From: an uncultured Peptostreptococcaceae bacterium | GTDB lineage: Bacteria; Bacillota; Clostridia; Peptostreptococcales; Peptostreptococcaceae | NCBI GenBank assembly: GCA_947072565.1 | Contig: CAMTIM010000040.1 | Coordinates: 62,001 to 126,000, forward strand | Direction: 5' to 3' | DNA: 64,000 nucleotides | Part shown: in pieces, positions 51,067 through 58,997 of the stretch | Numbering within the stretch: the first letter of the stretch is position 1 | Layout of the letters: every line of letters starts with the position of its first letter | The notes under the pieces: model-generated | Seen by the model: the letters and a program-made list of their open reading frames with translations, nothing else | What the model was told of the DNA's origin: nothing | Databases searched by the model: none | Position numbers and translations under genes: made by a program

Positions 51067-51546
51067 ATGGATAAGAATATTATTTATTTTGCTGGTGGAT
51101 GCTTATGGGGTGTACAAGCATTTATTAAAACATTACCAGGAGTAGTAGCTACTGAAGCAGGAAGGGCGAATGGTAAAACTAATTCTTTAAATAGTGATTA
51201 TGACGGTTATGCAGAGTGTGTCAAAACAACTTTTGATGGAAGTGTTATTTCAGTTACTCAACTAATAGAATTCTTTTTTGAAATAATTGACCCGTATAGC
51301 ATTAATAAACAAGGTAATGACATTGGTCTAAAATACAGAACAGGTATTTATAGTGGAAATAATAACCACCTTGAGGAAGCAATAAATTATATATCTAGCC
51401 GAAATGATAGTAATAAAATAGTTGTTGAAGTTGAACCGCTTACTAATTATGTAAAAAGTGCGGATGAACATCAAGATAGATTAAGTAAACACCCGAATGA
51501 TTACTGTCATATTCCTAAAGAATTACTAACAAAGTATCGTAAATAA
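51067..51546 (+). CDS. msrA: Peptide methionine sulfoxide reductase A
   Basis: 159 aa. FAGGCLWGVQ carries Cys12, the catalytic cysteine; most MsrA have GCFWG, here Phe is Leu. Other motifs: GYAECVKTTFDG, EIIDPYSINKQGNDIGLKYRTGIY and DEHQDRLSKHP, all at expected places. It repairs S-form methionine sulfoxide in proteins and free methionine. AGAGGAG precedes the ATG. Single-domain type without MsrB. The resolving Cys may be that in NDYCHIPKE. Confidence 0.92.
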   Translation: MDKNIIYFAGGCLWGVQAFIKTLPGVVATEAGRANGKTNSLNSDYDGYAECVKTTFDGSVISVTQLIEFFFEIIDPYSINKQGNDIGLKYRTGIYSGNNNHLEEAINYISSRNDSNKIVVEVEPLTNYVKSADEHQDRLSKHPNDYCHIPKELLTKYRK

Positions 51547-51561
51547 TTAGGTAATAAAACA

Positions 51562-51819
51562 GTGACTATTATTGCTGGTCTTATATTTCTTATTAGCTTA
51601 ATGTTTAATTTGTTTATGGATACAAATACACTAGTAGTAAGTCCTATGGCTTTAGGCATATTTTCATTTGGGTTAGGACTTAGAGAGCTTAATTTATTTA
51701 AAGAAAATGATGAAAAAAAGAGAAGCTTAATAGCTGGAACTGCTTTTATAGTAATCTTTTCAATATGTTTATATATCGGTATTATGCAGATTGAAGGTTG
51801 TACGCAATTATTATTATAA
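51562..51819 (+). pseudogene. Small membrane-protein gene, copy 3 of 4, 5' end missing
   Basis: From 51562 (GTG) the frame gives IIAGLIFLISLMFNLFMD then VSPMALGIFSFGLGLRELN and a second helix AFIVIFSICLYIGIM; the 3' half is complete. The 5' start and ribosome site seen at 54018 are missing: only 15 bp after the msrA stop the two copies become similar (ACTATTATTG). May not be translated. Confidence 0.65.
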
Positions 51820-51885
51820 TTTAGAGTATAAATAAATTAGAATTTAAAGTATCGATTATTTAGCTATTTATGTGGATAAATATAG

Positions 51886-51914
51886 TTGAATTTGATAATA
51901 ATGTATGCTACTAT
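51886..51914 (+). promoter_or_regulatory. Promoter of the MFS pump leader
   Basis: TTGAAT (51886-51891) and TACTAT (51909-51914) spaced 17 bp, with TGC before the -10 as an extended element. Transcripts would start at about 51921. Confidence 0.6.
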
Positions 51915-51920
51915 ACTATT

Positions 51921-52147
51921 AATTAAAATTGTAAGGAGTGATGGTGGTGAGCATATAATCTATATTTTAGAAATAACAGAAATGCTTTTAGGGTTCTACT
52001 ATTGTTATGTAGTAGGTTTATTTCTGTTACCGAATTATAGATTATATTGCTTAGCATCACTTGATATAATATGTCAAGTTTCTTTAAGTAATGTCTGTTT
52101 TCGGGTTTTTATCTGAAAGCAGATTTTTTTATTTAAGGAGGAGACTT
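51921..52147 (+). promoter_or_regulatory. Attenuator-like leader RNA of the MFS pump gene with a tiny leader ORF
   Basis: AAGGAG (51933-51938) is followed by the tiny ORF ATG GTG GTG AGC ATA TAA (51941-51958, MVVSI). Then a nested structure: GTGATG (51938-51943) with CATCAC (52055-52060); GCATATAATCTATA (51951-51964) with TATAGATTATATTGC (52036-52050); AACAGAAAT (51975-51983) with ATTTCTGTT (52020-52028); CTACT with AGTAG at the tip (51996-52015). A second hairpin CTTGATAT/ATGTCAAG (52060-52078) follows. An intrinsic terminator CTGTTTTC (52095-52102) with GAAAGCAG (52115-52122) and seven T ends 10 bases before AAGGAGGAG of the pump. The leader ORF overlaps the outer stem, so ribosome stalling there would change the fold. 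Confidence 0.65.
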
Positions 52148-53368
52148 ATGACAAATCAATTATTAAGCCTTTTTAAGAAAAAGGATTTTTCGATATTATT
52201 TCTAGGGCAATTTATATCAAAGATGGGTTCAGCAATTAATACGATAGGGCTATCTTTATGCGTACTTAAATTTGATAATCCTGTTTTAGGTATGGGGACA
52301 TTATCTTTATTATTAACAATACCTTGGATTATATTTGGTCCTATTGCTGGAGTATTTGCAGACCGTTATTCAAAAAAGCAAACCATAATAGTTTGTGATA
52401 TTATAAGAGGACTATTGAGCTTAGCATTATTTTTTACCCAAGATATAGTTTTATTTTATTTGATAGTATTTTTAATGACTATATTTGATGTAATATTCTC
52501 TCCAGCTATAAGTGGTTTTTTACCTTTTGTAGTAGACAAGGATGAGTTAGAAAGTGCTAATTCTATTTATTCAGGTTCTGGTCAATTAGCATATTTAATT
52601 GGTCCAGCAATAGGTGGAATTTTAGTAGCTTCATTTGGAGTTACAATGGTGTTTGTAGTAAATGCGATTTCATATATTTTATCTGGAATATCAGAGCTGT
52701 TTATAGTATCAAATGGATATATAAAGAAAGGAAAAGATGAAAAAATTTCGGCTTTTCTTGAAATGAGACAGGGATTTATTTATGCAAAAAAACATACTAC
52801 TATCGTATTTATAATACTATTTTTTGCTGCTGCATCTGCTGTATTTGGAGGATTTCCAATACTATGTTCTAATTATATTGTTAATGAATTAGGTGCTTCA
52901 GACCAAGTTTATGGGATTTTTATGAGCATAAAAAGTATTGGTTCAATGATTGGAGCATTCCTACTCCCAAAAGCATTAAATAGAATAAAAGAATTACCGA
53001 TGATGATATTAGGAACTGGAATTTATGGTGGCTTATTTATTTTATTTTCAGCTTGGAGATGGATTCCGTACTCTGTGGTTATATATTTTTCTATAGGATT
53101 CATTGTTTCTTTTATTAATGTAAGCTACGGTATATTCCTTCAAAAGAATGTAGATAAGGAGTATATTGGTAGGGTATTTAGCCTTGACATGAGTCTTAGT
53201 AATTTTACAATGGTAACCTCTATAGTATTTGTTACTTTTACTGGGAACTTTTTAGGAACTCAAAATTTAATGATTATGTATGCAGTTGCAATAATTTTTA
53301 TAAGTTTAATTGGTTTACTAATAATGAAAAAATTGAAGTTGAATGATATTGATAAAATATCAAGTTGA
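52148..53368 (+). CDS. MFS efflux pump, DHA3 family (macrolide-efflux-like)
   Basis: 406 aa, twelve membrane helices. FLGQFISKMGSAINTIGLSLCVL, motif A GVFADRYSKKQTIIV in the first cytoplasmic loop, AYLIGPAIGGILVASFG before helix 6, and SMIGAFLLPKALNRI in the second half. This is the DHA3 layout of macrolide and other drug pumps (MefA type), though close members pump many drugs. Start ATG 52148 has AAGGAGGAG ahead; an in-frame ATG at 52091 lies inside the terminator hairpin and is not used. The structured leader suggests drug-induced expression. Confidence 0.88.
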   Translation: MTNQLLSLFKKKDFSILFLGQFISKMGSAINTIGLSLCVLKFDNPVLGMGTLSLLLTIPWIIFGPIAGVFADRYSKKQTIIVCDIIRGLLSLALFFTQDIVLFYLIVFLMTIFDVIFSPAISGFLPFVVDKDELESANSIYSGSGQLAYLIGPAIGGILVASFGVTMVFVVNAISYILSGISELFIVSNGYIKKGKDEKISAFLEMRQGFIYAKKHTTIVFIILFFAAASAVFGGFPILCSNYIVNELGASDQVYGIFMSIKSIGSMIGAFLLPKALNRIKELPMMILGTGIYGGLFILFSAWRWIPYSVVIYFSIGFIVSFINVSYGIFLQKNVDKEYIGRVFSLDMSLSNFTMVTSIVFVTFTGNFLGTQNLMIMYAVAIIFISLIGLLIMKKLKLNDIDKISS

Positions 53369-53406
53369 TATACTTGATAAATAGGAATTTGAGGTGGGGA
53401 AAAATT

Positions 53407-53955
53407 ATGGATACAAAGAAAATTATTATTGGAGCAGGAAAGACTTCTTATGAAGGCTGGATAGAGACACAGGAAGAAGAACTAAATTTATTAAATATTA
53501 ATGATTATTATAAACTATTTGAACAAGATGAAAATATAGATGTATTTCTAGCTGAACATGTATTTGAGCACTTAAGTTATGATGAAGGTGTGGAAGCAGG
53601 GAAGAATTTATATAAGTTCCTAAAACAAAATGGATATGTTAGAGTTGCAGTTCCAGATGTTAATTTTGATAATGAATGGTATAGAAATATGTGTAAACCG
53701 GGTGGACCTGGTAATATAGACCATCCAGCATACACTCATAAAGTTTTTTATGACTACAAGACTTTAACAAAAGTTTTTGAAGATGCGGGATTTGTAGTAG
53801 ATTTACTTGAATATTGCGATGAGAATGGAAGATTTCATTTCAATTATTGGAATCCTGAACAAGGCATGATAGGAAGGTCATTAAGGTTTGATACTAGAAA
53901 TAATGATGGAAAATTAGGCATGGTATCAATTATTATTGATGCCTACAAGAGATAG
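53407..53955 (+). CDS. Class I methyltransferase-like protein (COG4627 type)
   Basis: 182 aa from ATG 53407 (GAGGTGGGG ahead; in-frame upstream start 53365 lies within the pump gene end). MDTKKIIIGAGKTSYEGWI takes the place of SAM motif I in a shortened form, then VFLAEHVFEHLSYDEGV, LKQNGYVRVAVPDVNFDN and VVDLLEYCDENGRFHFNYW. COG4627 proteins are predicted methyltransferases of unknown substrate. Coupled at 38 bp with the pump gene, which suggests a shared transcript and possibly drug modification together with efflux; inference only. Confidence 0.82.
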   Translation: MDTKKIIIGAGKTSYEGWIETQEEELNLLNINDYYKLFEQDENIDVFLAEHVFEHLSYDEGVEAGKNLYKFLKQNGYVRVAVPDVNFDNEWYRNMCKPGGPGNIDHPAYTHKVFYDYKTLTKVFEDAGFVVDLLEYCDENGRFHFNYWNPEQGMIGRSLRFDTRNNDGKLGMVSIIIDAYKR

Positions 53956-54017
53956 TTAAATTCCAATTTGGATAGTAGATTAAAAAGTTATTTTATCATT
54001 GGAAAAGGGGATTCAAT

Positions 54018-54221
54018 ATGAAAGTTGAAATAAGTGAATGGGATAGAAGTACAAAAACAGCAACTATTATTGATGGTCTTATATTTCTTATTAGCTTAAT
54101 GTTTAATTTGTTTATGGATACAAATATTTTAGTAGTAAGCCCTATGGCTTTAGGCATATTTTCATTTGGGTTAGGTATTAGAGAGCTTAATAGTAGGAAC
54201 TGTTTTTGTAGTGATATTTAA
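54018..54221 (+). pseudogene. Small membrane-protein gene, copy 4 of 4, frameshifted
   Basis: Has the full 5' end (AAAAGGGGATTCAATATG), then MKVEISEWDRSTKTATIIDG and the first membrane helix as in copy 3. After LRELN it lacks 38 bp: in copy 3 these lie between AGCTTAAT repeats at 51686 and 51724; here one AGCTTAAT remains. 38 is not a multiple of three, so the end SRNCFCSDI is out of frame and the second helix is lost. Confidence 0.8.
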
Positions 54222-54337
54222 TATATAAATAAGGATTTGCAAGAGGTCTATATTAGTTCGAAATAATCTCAATTTAAGAAACCGGATAAGCCTAAATCCA
54301 TATAGTATAATAACTGATTATATAGGAGGATTTTGGG

Positions 54338-55513
54338 ATGAATAAAAAAAGTAATATTTTAAGAAAACCACTACTACTAACATCATTACCATTGGGAGTA
54401 ATGTCATTTTTGCTCCCAATTTATAGCAAAAAACTTGGTATGAATGCAGTGGAGATAACAGGATTATTTTCAATACTTTCATTAGTTCTAATTATAGCAA
54501 GACCTATTATTGGTAAACTCACAGATAAATTTGGAAGAAAGCCTATTCTAATAGCTTCATGTATTTTATTCGCAGCCTCCTATCTTATATTTTCTATTGC
54601 AACTACATCAGCATTAATATATACTGCAAGAATTTTTCAAGGAATAGCAACAGCTACAATGACAATTTCAACATATTCAATCATTTCAGATACTATTAAG
54701 GAAAATGACTTCTCTAAAGCATTTGGTAGTATAAATTCGTATAAATCAACTGGTTCTTTATATGGATGTATTATAGCAGCTATTATATTATCATTTATGT
54801 CATTTATACAGGGGTGGAAAATGTTATTCTTAATATTTTCTATCGGAGCTATTTATTCAGTAATAGAAGTAGTCAAGAATATCCCAGAGAGCAAGAAAAC
54901 AGTGCCAGTTAAGTATGATATAAATAAAAATAAGTCAAAAAATACAATAAAGTTATTGATAATTGTATTTATGACATGTGTATCCTCATCTATACTAGGA
55001 CCTATATTAATGATATACATGCAGGACAAATTCACAAATAATATTTTATTGCTAGCTTATGCTTTTTTCCCATCTCTTATTGCAGAAAGCTTGCTTTCAA
55101 AGCGAATTGGTGCATTTTCAGATAAATGTGGCTATAGATACGCTATGATTTTAGGTATATTAATCTGTGCAGTTATAGCTATTGTAACACCAAGTGCTAA
55201 TTCTCTTTACATTTTAGCGCTGTTATGGGTTGTATCAACATTAGGTGGTACTTTATATAGTGTATCTGAGAAAAATATATATACAAGTATGATAGATAAC
55301 TCAGGTGTTGGAGTTATGTATAGTATATATAGTATTGTTTGTGATTTTGGATTGATGATTGGACCTTTAATAGGAGGTATTCTTTATGATAATGTGTCAC
55401 CAAAAGCACCTTTTTATTTAAGTGGATTTCTGATGGCTATTGTATCTATACTGATATTAATTCTGATTAAAAAGAACTCTAATAAATTAAATACTTCTAG
55501 TGACAGTATTTAA
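54338..55513 (+). CDS. MFS transporter, DHA1-like
   Basis: 391 aa, twelve helices. LPLGVMSFLLPIYSKKLGM begins the first helix pair, motif A IIGKLTDKFGRKPILIAS is clear, ARIFQGIATATMTISTYS in helix 4, and GVMYSIYSIVCDFGLMIGPLIGG in helix 11. DHA1 pumps expel drugs or other small compounds with proton exchange. AGGAGG precedes the ATG. It ends at a terminator hairpin; upstream leader 54240-54330 holds GGATTT and AAATCC arms but no clear terminator. Confidence 0.88.
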   Translation: MNKKSNILRKPLLLTSLPLGVMSFLLPIYSKKLGMNAVEITGLFSILSLVLIIARPIIGKLTDKFGRKPILIASCILFAASYLIFSIATTSALIYTARIFQGIATATMTISTYSIISDTIKENDFSKAFGSINSYKSTGSLYGCIIAAIILSFMSFIQGWKMLFLIFSIGAIYSVIEVVKNIPESKKTVPVKYDINKNKSKNTIKLLIIVFMTCVSSSILGPILMIYMQDKFTNNILLLAYAFFPSLIAESLLSKRIGAFSDKCGYRYAMILGILICAVIAIVTPSANSLYILALLWVVSTLGGTLYSVSEKNIYTSMIDNSGVGVMYSIYSIVCDFGLMIGPLIGGILYDNVSPKAPFYLSGFLMAIVSILILILIKKNSNKLNTSSDSI

Positions 55514-55518
55514 TGAAA

Positions 55519-55558
55519 ATATCACCTTATAAGTAAGACTTTATAAGGTGATTATTTA
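55519..55558 (+). terminator. Terminator-like hairpin after the MFS gene
   Basis: ATCACCTTATAA (55521-55532) pairs perfectly with TTATAAGGTGAT (55541-55552); T-rich after it. Confidence 0.75.
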
Positions 55559-55734
55559 TTTAGAGATATAGATTTTTTAGGACAATGCTTTAGACATTTG
55601 CGACAACGAACACACTTCTCATCATTAACCTTCCACTGTGATAAAATTGAATCAACTTTAATTGCATCTATTGGGCATTTGCTTTCGCATATACCACAAT
55701 AACTACATTTACTAACTAGATTTAATAGGGGGTA
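55552..55734 (-). pseudogene. Ferredoxin-type 2[4Fe-4S] domain remnant, start missing
   Basis: On the reverse strand the frame reads CSYCGICESKCPIDAIKV, a linker with SQWKVNDEK, then CVRCRKCLKHCPKKSISLNK and a stop. Both CxxCxxCxxxCP motifs are intact, but no start codon or ribosome site exists before an upstream in-frame stop at about 55735. It looks like the C-terminal end of an EFR1-type flavodoxin-ferredoxin protein. Confidence 0.7.
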
Positions 55735-55845
55735 TTAATTATATAGACTACATCAATTTACAAAATATGACATAGCTATTGTAGTATACTTATTAATGGT
55801 TAAAAAGTAGTTGGAGGGTAATACATAAGATATGGGGGGAGAAAA

Positions 55846-56154
55846 ATGGCTGGGTTAATAATAGGTGTTTTAGTTGGTTTACTAGGAATAATATTAAGTA
55901 TTTGTGTAAAAAAATATAAAATGACAAGTTTAATAGCAGGATTTGATCCTAAAAAACATGATGGGGAAAAGATGGGAAAAATAGTAGGAGATAATGTATT
56001 TCTTTTAAGTTTGCTTCTTATATTTTTCTCAATAATTAGAGCGGTTGCAGTAGAGTATGCAGATATAATTGATGCGGCACAAAGCATTTCTACGATTTCT
56101 TTAATTGTTAAAATGATTTATTGCGCTAATAAATATGGGTTAAAAGAAAATTAG
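55846..56154 (+). CDS. DUF3784-family membrane protein
   Basis: 102 aa. One helix, then TSLIAGFDPKKHDGEKMGKIVGDNVFLLSLLL: the pattern of DUF3784 proteins, which start with a helix, carry the IAGY/F..-..KYDKEKL-type loop and end with two more helices. Function unknown. AGGGGGGAG precedes the ATG. A second DUF3784 gene lies 700 bp further on. Confidence 0.75.
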   Translation: MAGLIIGVLVGLLGIILSICVKKYKMTSLIAGFDPKKHDGEKMGKIVGDNVFLLSLLLIFFSIIRAVAVEYADIIDAAQSISTISLIVKMIYCANKYGLKEN

Positions 56155-56167
56155 GAATATCAAATAA

Positions 56168-56192
56168 AACAAGGGGCAAATGCTCCTTGTTT
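56168..56192 (+). terminator. Intrinsic terminator
   Basis: ACAAGGGGC pairs with GCTCCTTGT (one G-T pair), then TTTGTGTTTT leads into the palindrome. Confidence 0.75.
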
Positions 56193-56194
56193 GT

Positions 56195-56250
56195 GTTTTA
56201 AAAAAATATGTTTTAGTTTGTAGACTACAATTCGTATATTGAGCTATAAT
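56195..56250 (+). promoter_or_regulatory. GNAT promoter with upstream palindrome
   Basis: AAAAAA-TA-TGTTTTAGTT (56201-56218), centre 56207.5; GCTATAAT with TATAAT at 56245-56250, 37.5 bp from the centre. Confidence 0.5.
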
Positions 56251-56291
56251 TTATTGCAAATAGGATATTAAAGAAGGGTGGAGAACATTTT

Positions 56292-56840
56292 ATGGAGATG
56301 CTAAGCAGCGAAAGACTGATTTTGAGAGAGTGGAGAGAAAGTGACAGCTCTGATTTATATGAATACGCTAAAAGTGGTTTAGTTGGACCGAATGCTGGAT
56401 GGAAACCTCATAAAAATGAGAATGAAAGTAAAGAGATAATTAAAATGTTTACTAGCAATGATGATACTTATGCAATAGTTCTAAAGTCTGAAAATAAAGT
56501 TATAGGTAGTATAGGATTACATAATAGAAAACCAGATCAAAAACTTTGTGATTTAGAGCAAAGAGAAATTGGATATGTATTAAATCCAGTTTATTGGGGA
56601 AATGGGTATGCTCCAGAGGCTGTAAATTGTTTATTAAATTATGGATTTAATGAACTTAATTTAGATTTAATATGGTGTGGACATTTTGATTTTAACAATA
56701 ATTCTAAAAGGGTAAATGAGAAGTGCGGATTTAAATATAAATTTACAAAAGATGAAAATTTAAGATTGCTAGACAACAAAGAAGTTAGGACACTTTATTA
56801 TAATATTTTAAAATCTGAATATATAAATAGTAGTATATAG
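56292..56840 (+). CDS. GNAT-family acetyltransferase, RimJ/RimL type
   Basis: 182 aa. SERLILREWRESDSSDLYEYA, KVIGSIGLHNR, IGYVLNPVYWGNGYAPEAV (acetyl-CoA site) and NNNSKRVNEKCGFKYKFT: a normal RimJ/RimL enzyme for N-terminal or small amine acetylation. GGGTGGAG precedes the ATG. It overlaps almost directly with the DUF3784 gene 12 bp downstream, and its promoter carries the palindrome. Confidence 0.88.
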   Translation: MEMLSSERLILREWRESDSSDLYEYAKSGLVGPNAGWKPHKNENESKEIIKMFTSNDDTYAIVLKSENKVIGSIGLHNRKPDQKLCDLEQREIGYVLNPVYWGNGYAPEAVNCLLNYGFNELNLDLIWCGHFDFNNNSKRVNEKCGFKYKFTKDENLRLLDNKEVRTLYYNILKSEYINSSI

Positions 56841-56852
56841 GAGGTGGAATTT

Positions 56853-57173
56853 ATGACACTAGAAATAATCTTAATTTTATGTTTATCACTTGCAAGCTTG
56901 ATTTACTCAATATTTGCATTTAATCAAAAGGGACCACTACTTATATCTGGCTATTTCTCAAGCAAAGAAGATTATGAGAAAGCTAAGACTAAAAAAATGT
57001 ATAGACATATCTCTAGTATATATTTCTTTTTATCAATGATATTAGGAATATATGCATTATGTAAAATTAATAACTATGAAAATTCTGGAGCAGTAATAAT
57101 GTTATTACTACTTGCTTTTATAATATATTGTTTTGTTTCAATTAAGGTAAATCCATTTATGACTGACAAATAA
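56853..57173 (+). CDS. DUF3784-family membrane protein
   Basis: 106 aa from ATG 56853 with AGGAGGTGG ahead. Helix 1 EIILILCLSLASLIYSIF, then the loop GPLLISGYFSSKEDYEKAKTK and two C-terminal helices: the DUF3784 layout. Co-transcribed with the GNAT gene. Unknown function; maybe a partner in a small stress unit together with the protein at 55846. Confidence 0.75.
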   Translation: MTLEIILILCLSLASLIYSIFAFNQKGPLLISGYFSSKEDYEKAKTKKMYRHISSIYFFLSMILGIYALCKINNYENSGAVIMLLLLAFIIYCFVSIKVNPFMTDK

Positions 57174-57237
57174 ATTTATTCTAAGAGCTAAGTTATAATT
57201 TATAGTAATATGTAAATTTAGACTATATTTAATAGTA

Positions 57238-57265
57238 AAGGGCAGTAAATTTACTGCCCTTTTTT
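57238..57265 (+). terminator. Intrinsic terminator
   Basis: AAGGGCAGTAA pairs with TTACTGCCCTT followed by six T residues. Confidence 0.9.
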
Positions 57266-57316
57266 CTGTTAAGTAAAATTAAAACAACCTTATAGTGTTA
57301 AAAATTATTGGAGGGA

Positions 57317-57366
57317 TAGCTGAGGAAAAAACTTAGATTTACTTTGTATAAAGCTTTTGTTAAGAA
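57317..57366 (+). pseudogene. CPBP gene fragment related to 61954-62005
   Basis: About 50 bp, with TTAGATTTACTTTGTA and TTTTGTTAAGAA ident to the active-site region of the CPBP gene at 61500 (AEEIFFRFTLYKVFVKK). Two bases are missing, which breaks the frame. The remaining gap to 57430 shows nothing. Confidence 0.7.
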
Positions 57367-57429
57367 CCTATGATTATTCCAAACTCACTTACTATCAGCT
57401 CAAGATACTATTTTTAGATGATAGAATAC

Positions 57430-57927
57430 TTACTCTATATAATGAATACGACTTTTATCAAATCTGTCTTTATGATTCACTTCATTTGCGGGATATCCAC
57501 ATGGAATAATTGCAAAGGGTACTAAATTTTCAGATACATTCAGTATCCTTGCTACTTCTTCTACTCTATCTTGTAGAGGAGCTACACCTATCCAAACTGC
57601 ACCTAATCCTAGTTCTACTGCTTCTAAAAGTATATTTTCACAGGCAGCACTCATATCCATATCAATATACATTTCATATTTTAAACCATTTTTTCTATGA
57701 CAAGGAATTATTGCAAAAGGTGCATCCTTTGCACATTTTGAATAGGGACTAGATAAAGCTAATTCTTCTAGGACTGCTTTATTTTTTACTACAATGAATT
57801 CCCAGGGCTGTTGATTTCCTGTTGACGGTGCAGCCATTGCTGCTCTCAAAATCTTTTCAATTTTTTCATCTTCAACAACTTTGTCTAAATAATTTCTAAC
57901 GCTAGTTCTACTAAATATACTATTCAT
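57430..57927 (-). CDS. Nitroreductase-family protein
   Basis: 165 aa. FSRTSVRNYLDKVVEDEKIEKIL, AAPSTGNQQPWEFIVV, the central SAACENILLEAVELGLGAVWIG and the end VPFAIIPCGYPAN are the FMN-binding and dimer motifs of short nitroreductases. They reduce nitro and other electron-poor compounds with NAD(P)H. Slightly shorter than the E. coli type but complete. GGGTGATT precedes the ATG. Single leftward gene. Confidence 0.9.
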   Translation of the reverse strand: MNSIFSRTSVRNYLDKVVEDEKIEKILRAAMAAPSTGNQQPWEFIVVKNKAVLEELALSSPYSKCAKDAPFAIIPCHRKNGLKYEMYIDMDMSAACENILLEAVELGLGAVWIGVAPLQDRVEEVARILNVSENLVPFAIIPCGYPANEVNHKDRFDKSRIHYIE

Positions 57928-58135
57928 GCCTAATCACCCTTTCAAGAATAAATATATACCTTTTTGCCATACCTTCTTCACAAAACAATAACTATTATGT
58001 TGTGGTATATTTGATTATGTTGTGTGATTTAAGATTATAATATACTTATACATAATGATAAACAGTATGATTTTTTTTGTAAATATCAGAGAAAAACGTA
58101 CTATGAGAGGATATACAAATAAGTAGTAACAGGAT

Positions 58136-58164
58136 AGCAATATTATAAATATTGCTCTTTTTTT
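58136..58164 (+). terminator. Intrinsic terminator without an upstream gene
   Basis: AGCAATATT (58136-58144) pairs with AATATTGCT (58148-58156), then TTTTTTT. No rightward gene lies within 200 bp; a short transcript from a TATAAT at about 58036 is possible. Confidence 0.7.
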
Positions 58165-58219
58165 ATGGATACATAATAATGTATGAAAGTTTATATAATT
58201 AAAAGAGGGGGCGTTGAGG

Positions 58220-58663
58220 ATGGTATTAGAAAAATCATTTGGAGAAAAAATAAGAGGGATAGAGTATAAAGATAGAGTAGGTGCATACGCGATTATATTA
58301 GATGATAAATATAACGTTGCTGTTATAAAAACGCCAACTGGATACTTTCTACCTGGTGGTGGTTTAGAGGATGATGAAACACATGAAGATTGTATTAAAA
58401 GGGAGTGCTTAGAAGAAGCTGGATTATCTGTTGTTGTAAACGAATTTATATGCAAAGGGGATAAGTATCATTGGTCGGATACTTTAGAGTACTATATGCA
58501 TGGAATTGGATATTTTTACTTTGCGAAAGTATTAGAAAATGTATCAAAACCAATAGAAAAAGATCATGAATTAGTATGGTTAAATAAAAAAGATTGCTAT
58601 GAAAATCTATTTTTAGAACATCAAGCTTGGGCAGTATATCAATATTTTTTATTAAACAGTTAG
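58220..58663 (+). CDS. Nudix hydrolase
   Basis: 147 aa; ATG 58220 or TTG 58214, both served by AGAGGGGG. The Nudix box begins at G47 (GLEDDETHEDCIKRECLEEA) and has E53, R61-E62 and E65-E66 in the right spacing, after FLPGG. NUDIX family of the MutT/DATP-like kind with unknown substrate. Second Nudix gene of the window (other at 45990); the two are not close copies. Single gene. Confidence 0.92.
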   Translation: MVLEKSFGEKIRGIEYKDRVGAYAIILDDKYNVAVIKTPTGYFLPGGGLEDDETHEDCIKRECLEEAGLSVVVNEFICKGDKYHWSDTLEYYMHGIGYFYFAKVLENVSKPIEKDHELVWLNKKDCYENLFLEHQAWAVYQYFLLNS

Positions 58664-58691
58664 TAATATATAGCAAAGTAGGGGGACTATA

Positions 58692-58976
58692 TTGAGAAAT
58701 ACATGGAAATATATTGCATTAATACTGAGTAATATATTAGTTTACATTTACTTAGGAGAAAATATTTTATTTGTTACAGTTATGATTTCATTGGTATTAG
58801 CCATTATTATTGATATAAAGACGCATGAATATATTTTCAATAACTGTAAACATAGATTTAGCATAAAGTTTCATCAAATCATATCTTTTCATGCAGGTAA
58901 ATATCGCAAATTAAAGTGTCCTGTATGTGATGCTGTGACTTTGGCAGAGCAAGTTAATAAAGTTAATAATTATTAA
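58692..58976 (+). CDS. Membrane protein with C-terminal zinc-ribbon-like Cys motif
   Basis: 94 aa, TTG start with GGGGG ahead. Two N-terminal helices (about 6-22, 27-42), then NNCKHRFSIKFHQIISFHAGKYRKLKCPVCDA, with one Cys and His in the first half and CPVC in the second, a possible zinc knuckle. Coupled with the next gene by a 21-bp gap. Function unknown. Confidence 0.6.
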   Translation: MRNTWKYIALILSNILVYIYLGENILFVTVMISLVLAIIIDIKTHEYIFNNCKHRFSIKFHQIISFHAGKYRKLKCPVCDAVTLAEQVNKVNNY

Positions 58977-58997
58977 AAATTAAGAAGGAGAAATGGT

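Noticed and set aside
51886-52116. 76-aa open frame over the leader of the MFS pump
   Set aside because: No usable start or ribosome site, and every part of it coincides with promoter, pairing arms or terminator; the leader structure explains the sequence better.
52091-52147. In-frame upstream ATG that would lengthen the MFS pump by 19 residues
   Set aside because: The ATG lies in the terminator hairpin and the real ribosome site AAGGAGGAG precedes the ATG at 52148.
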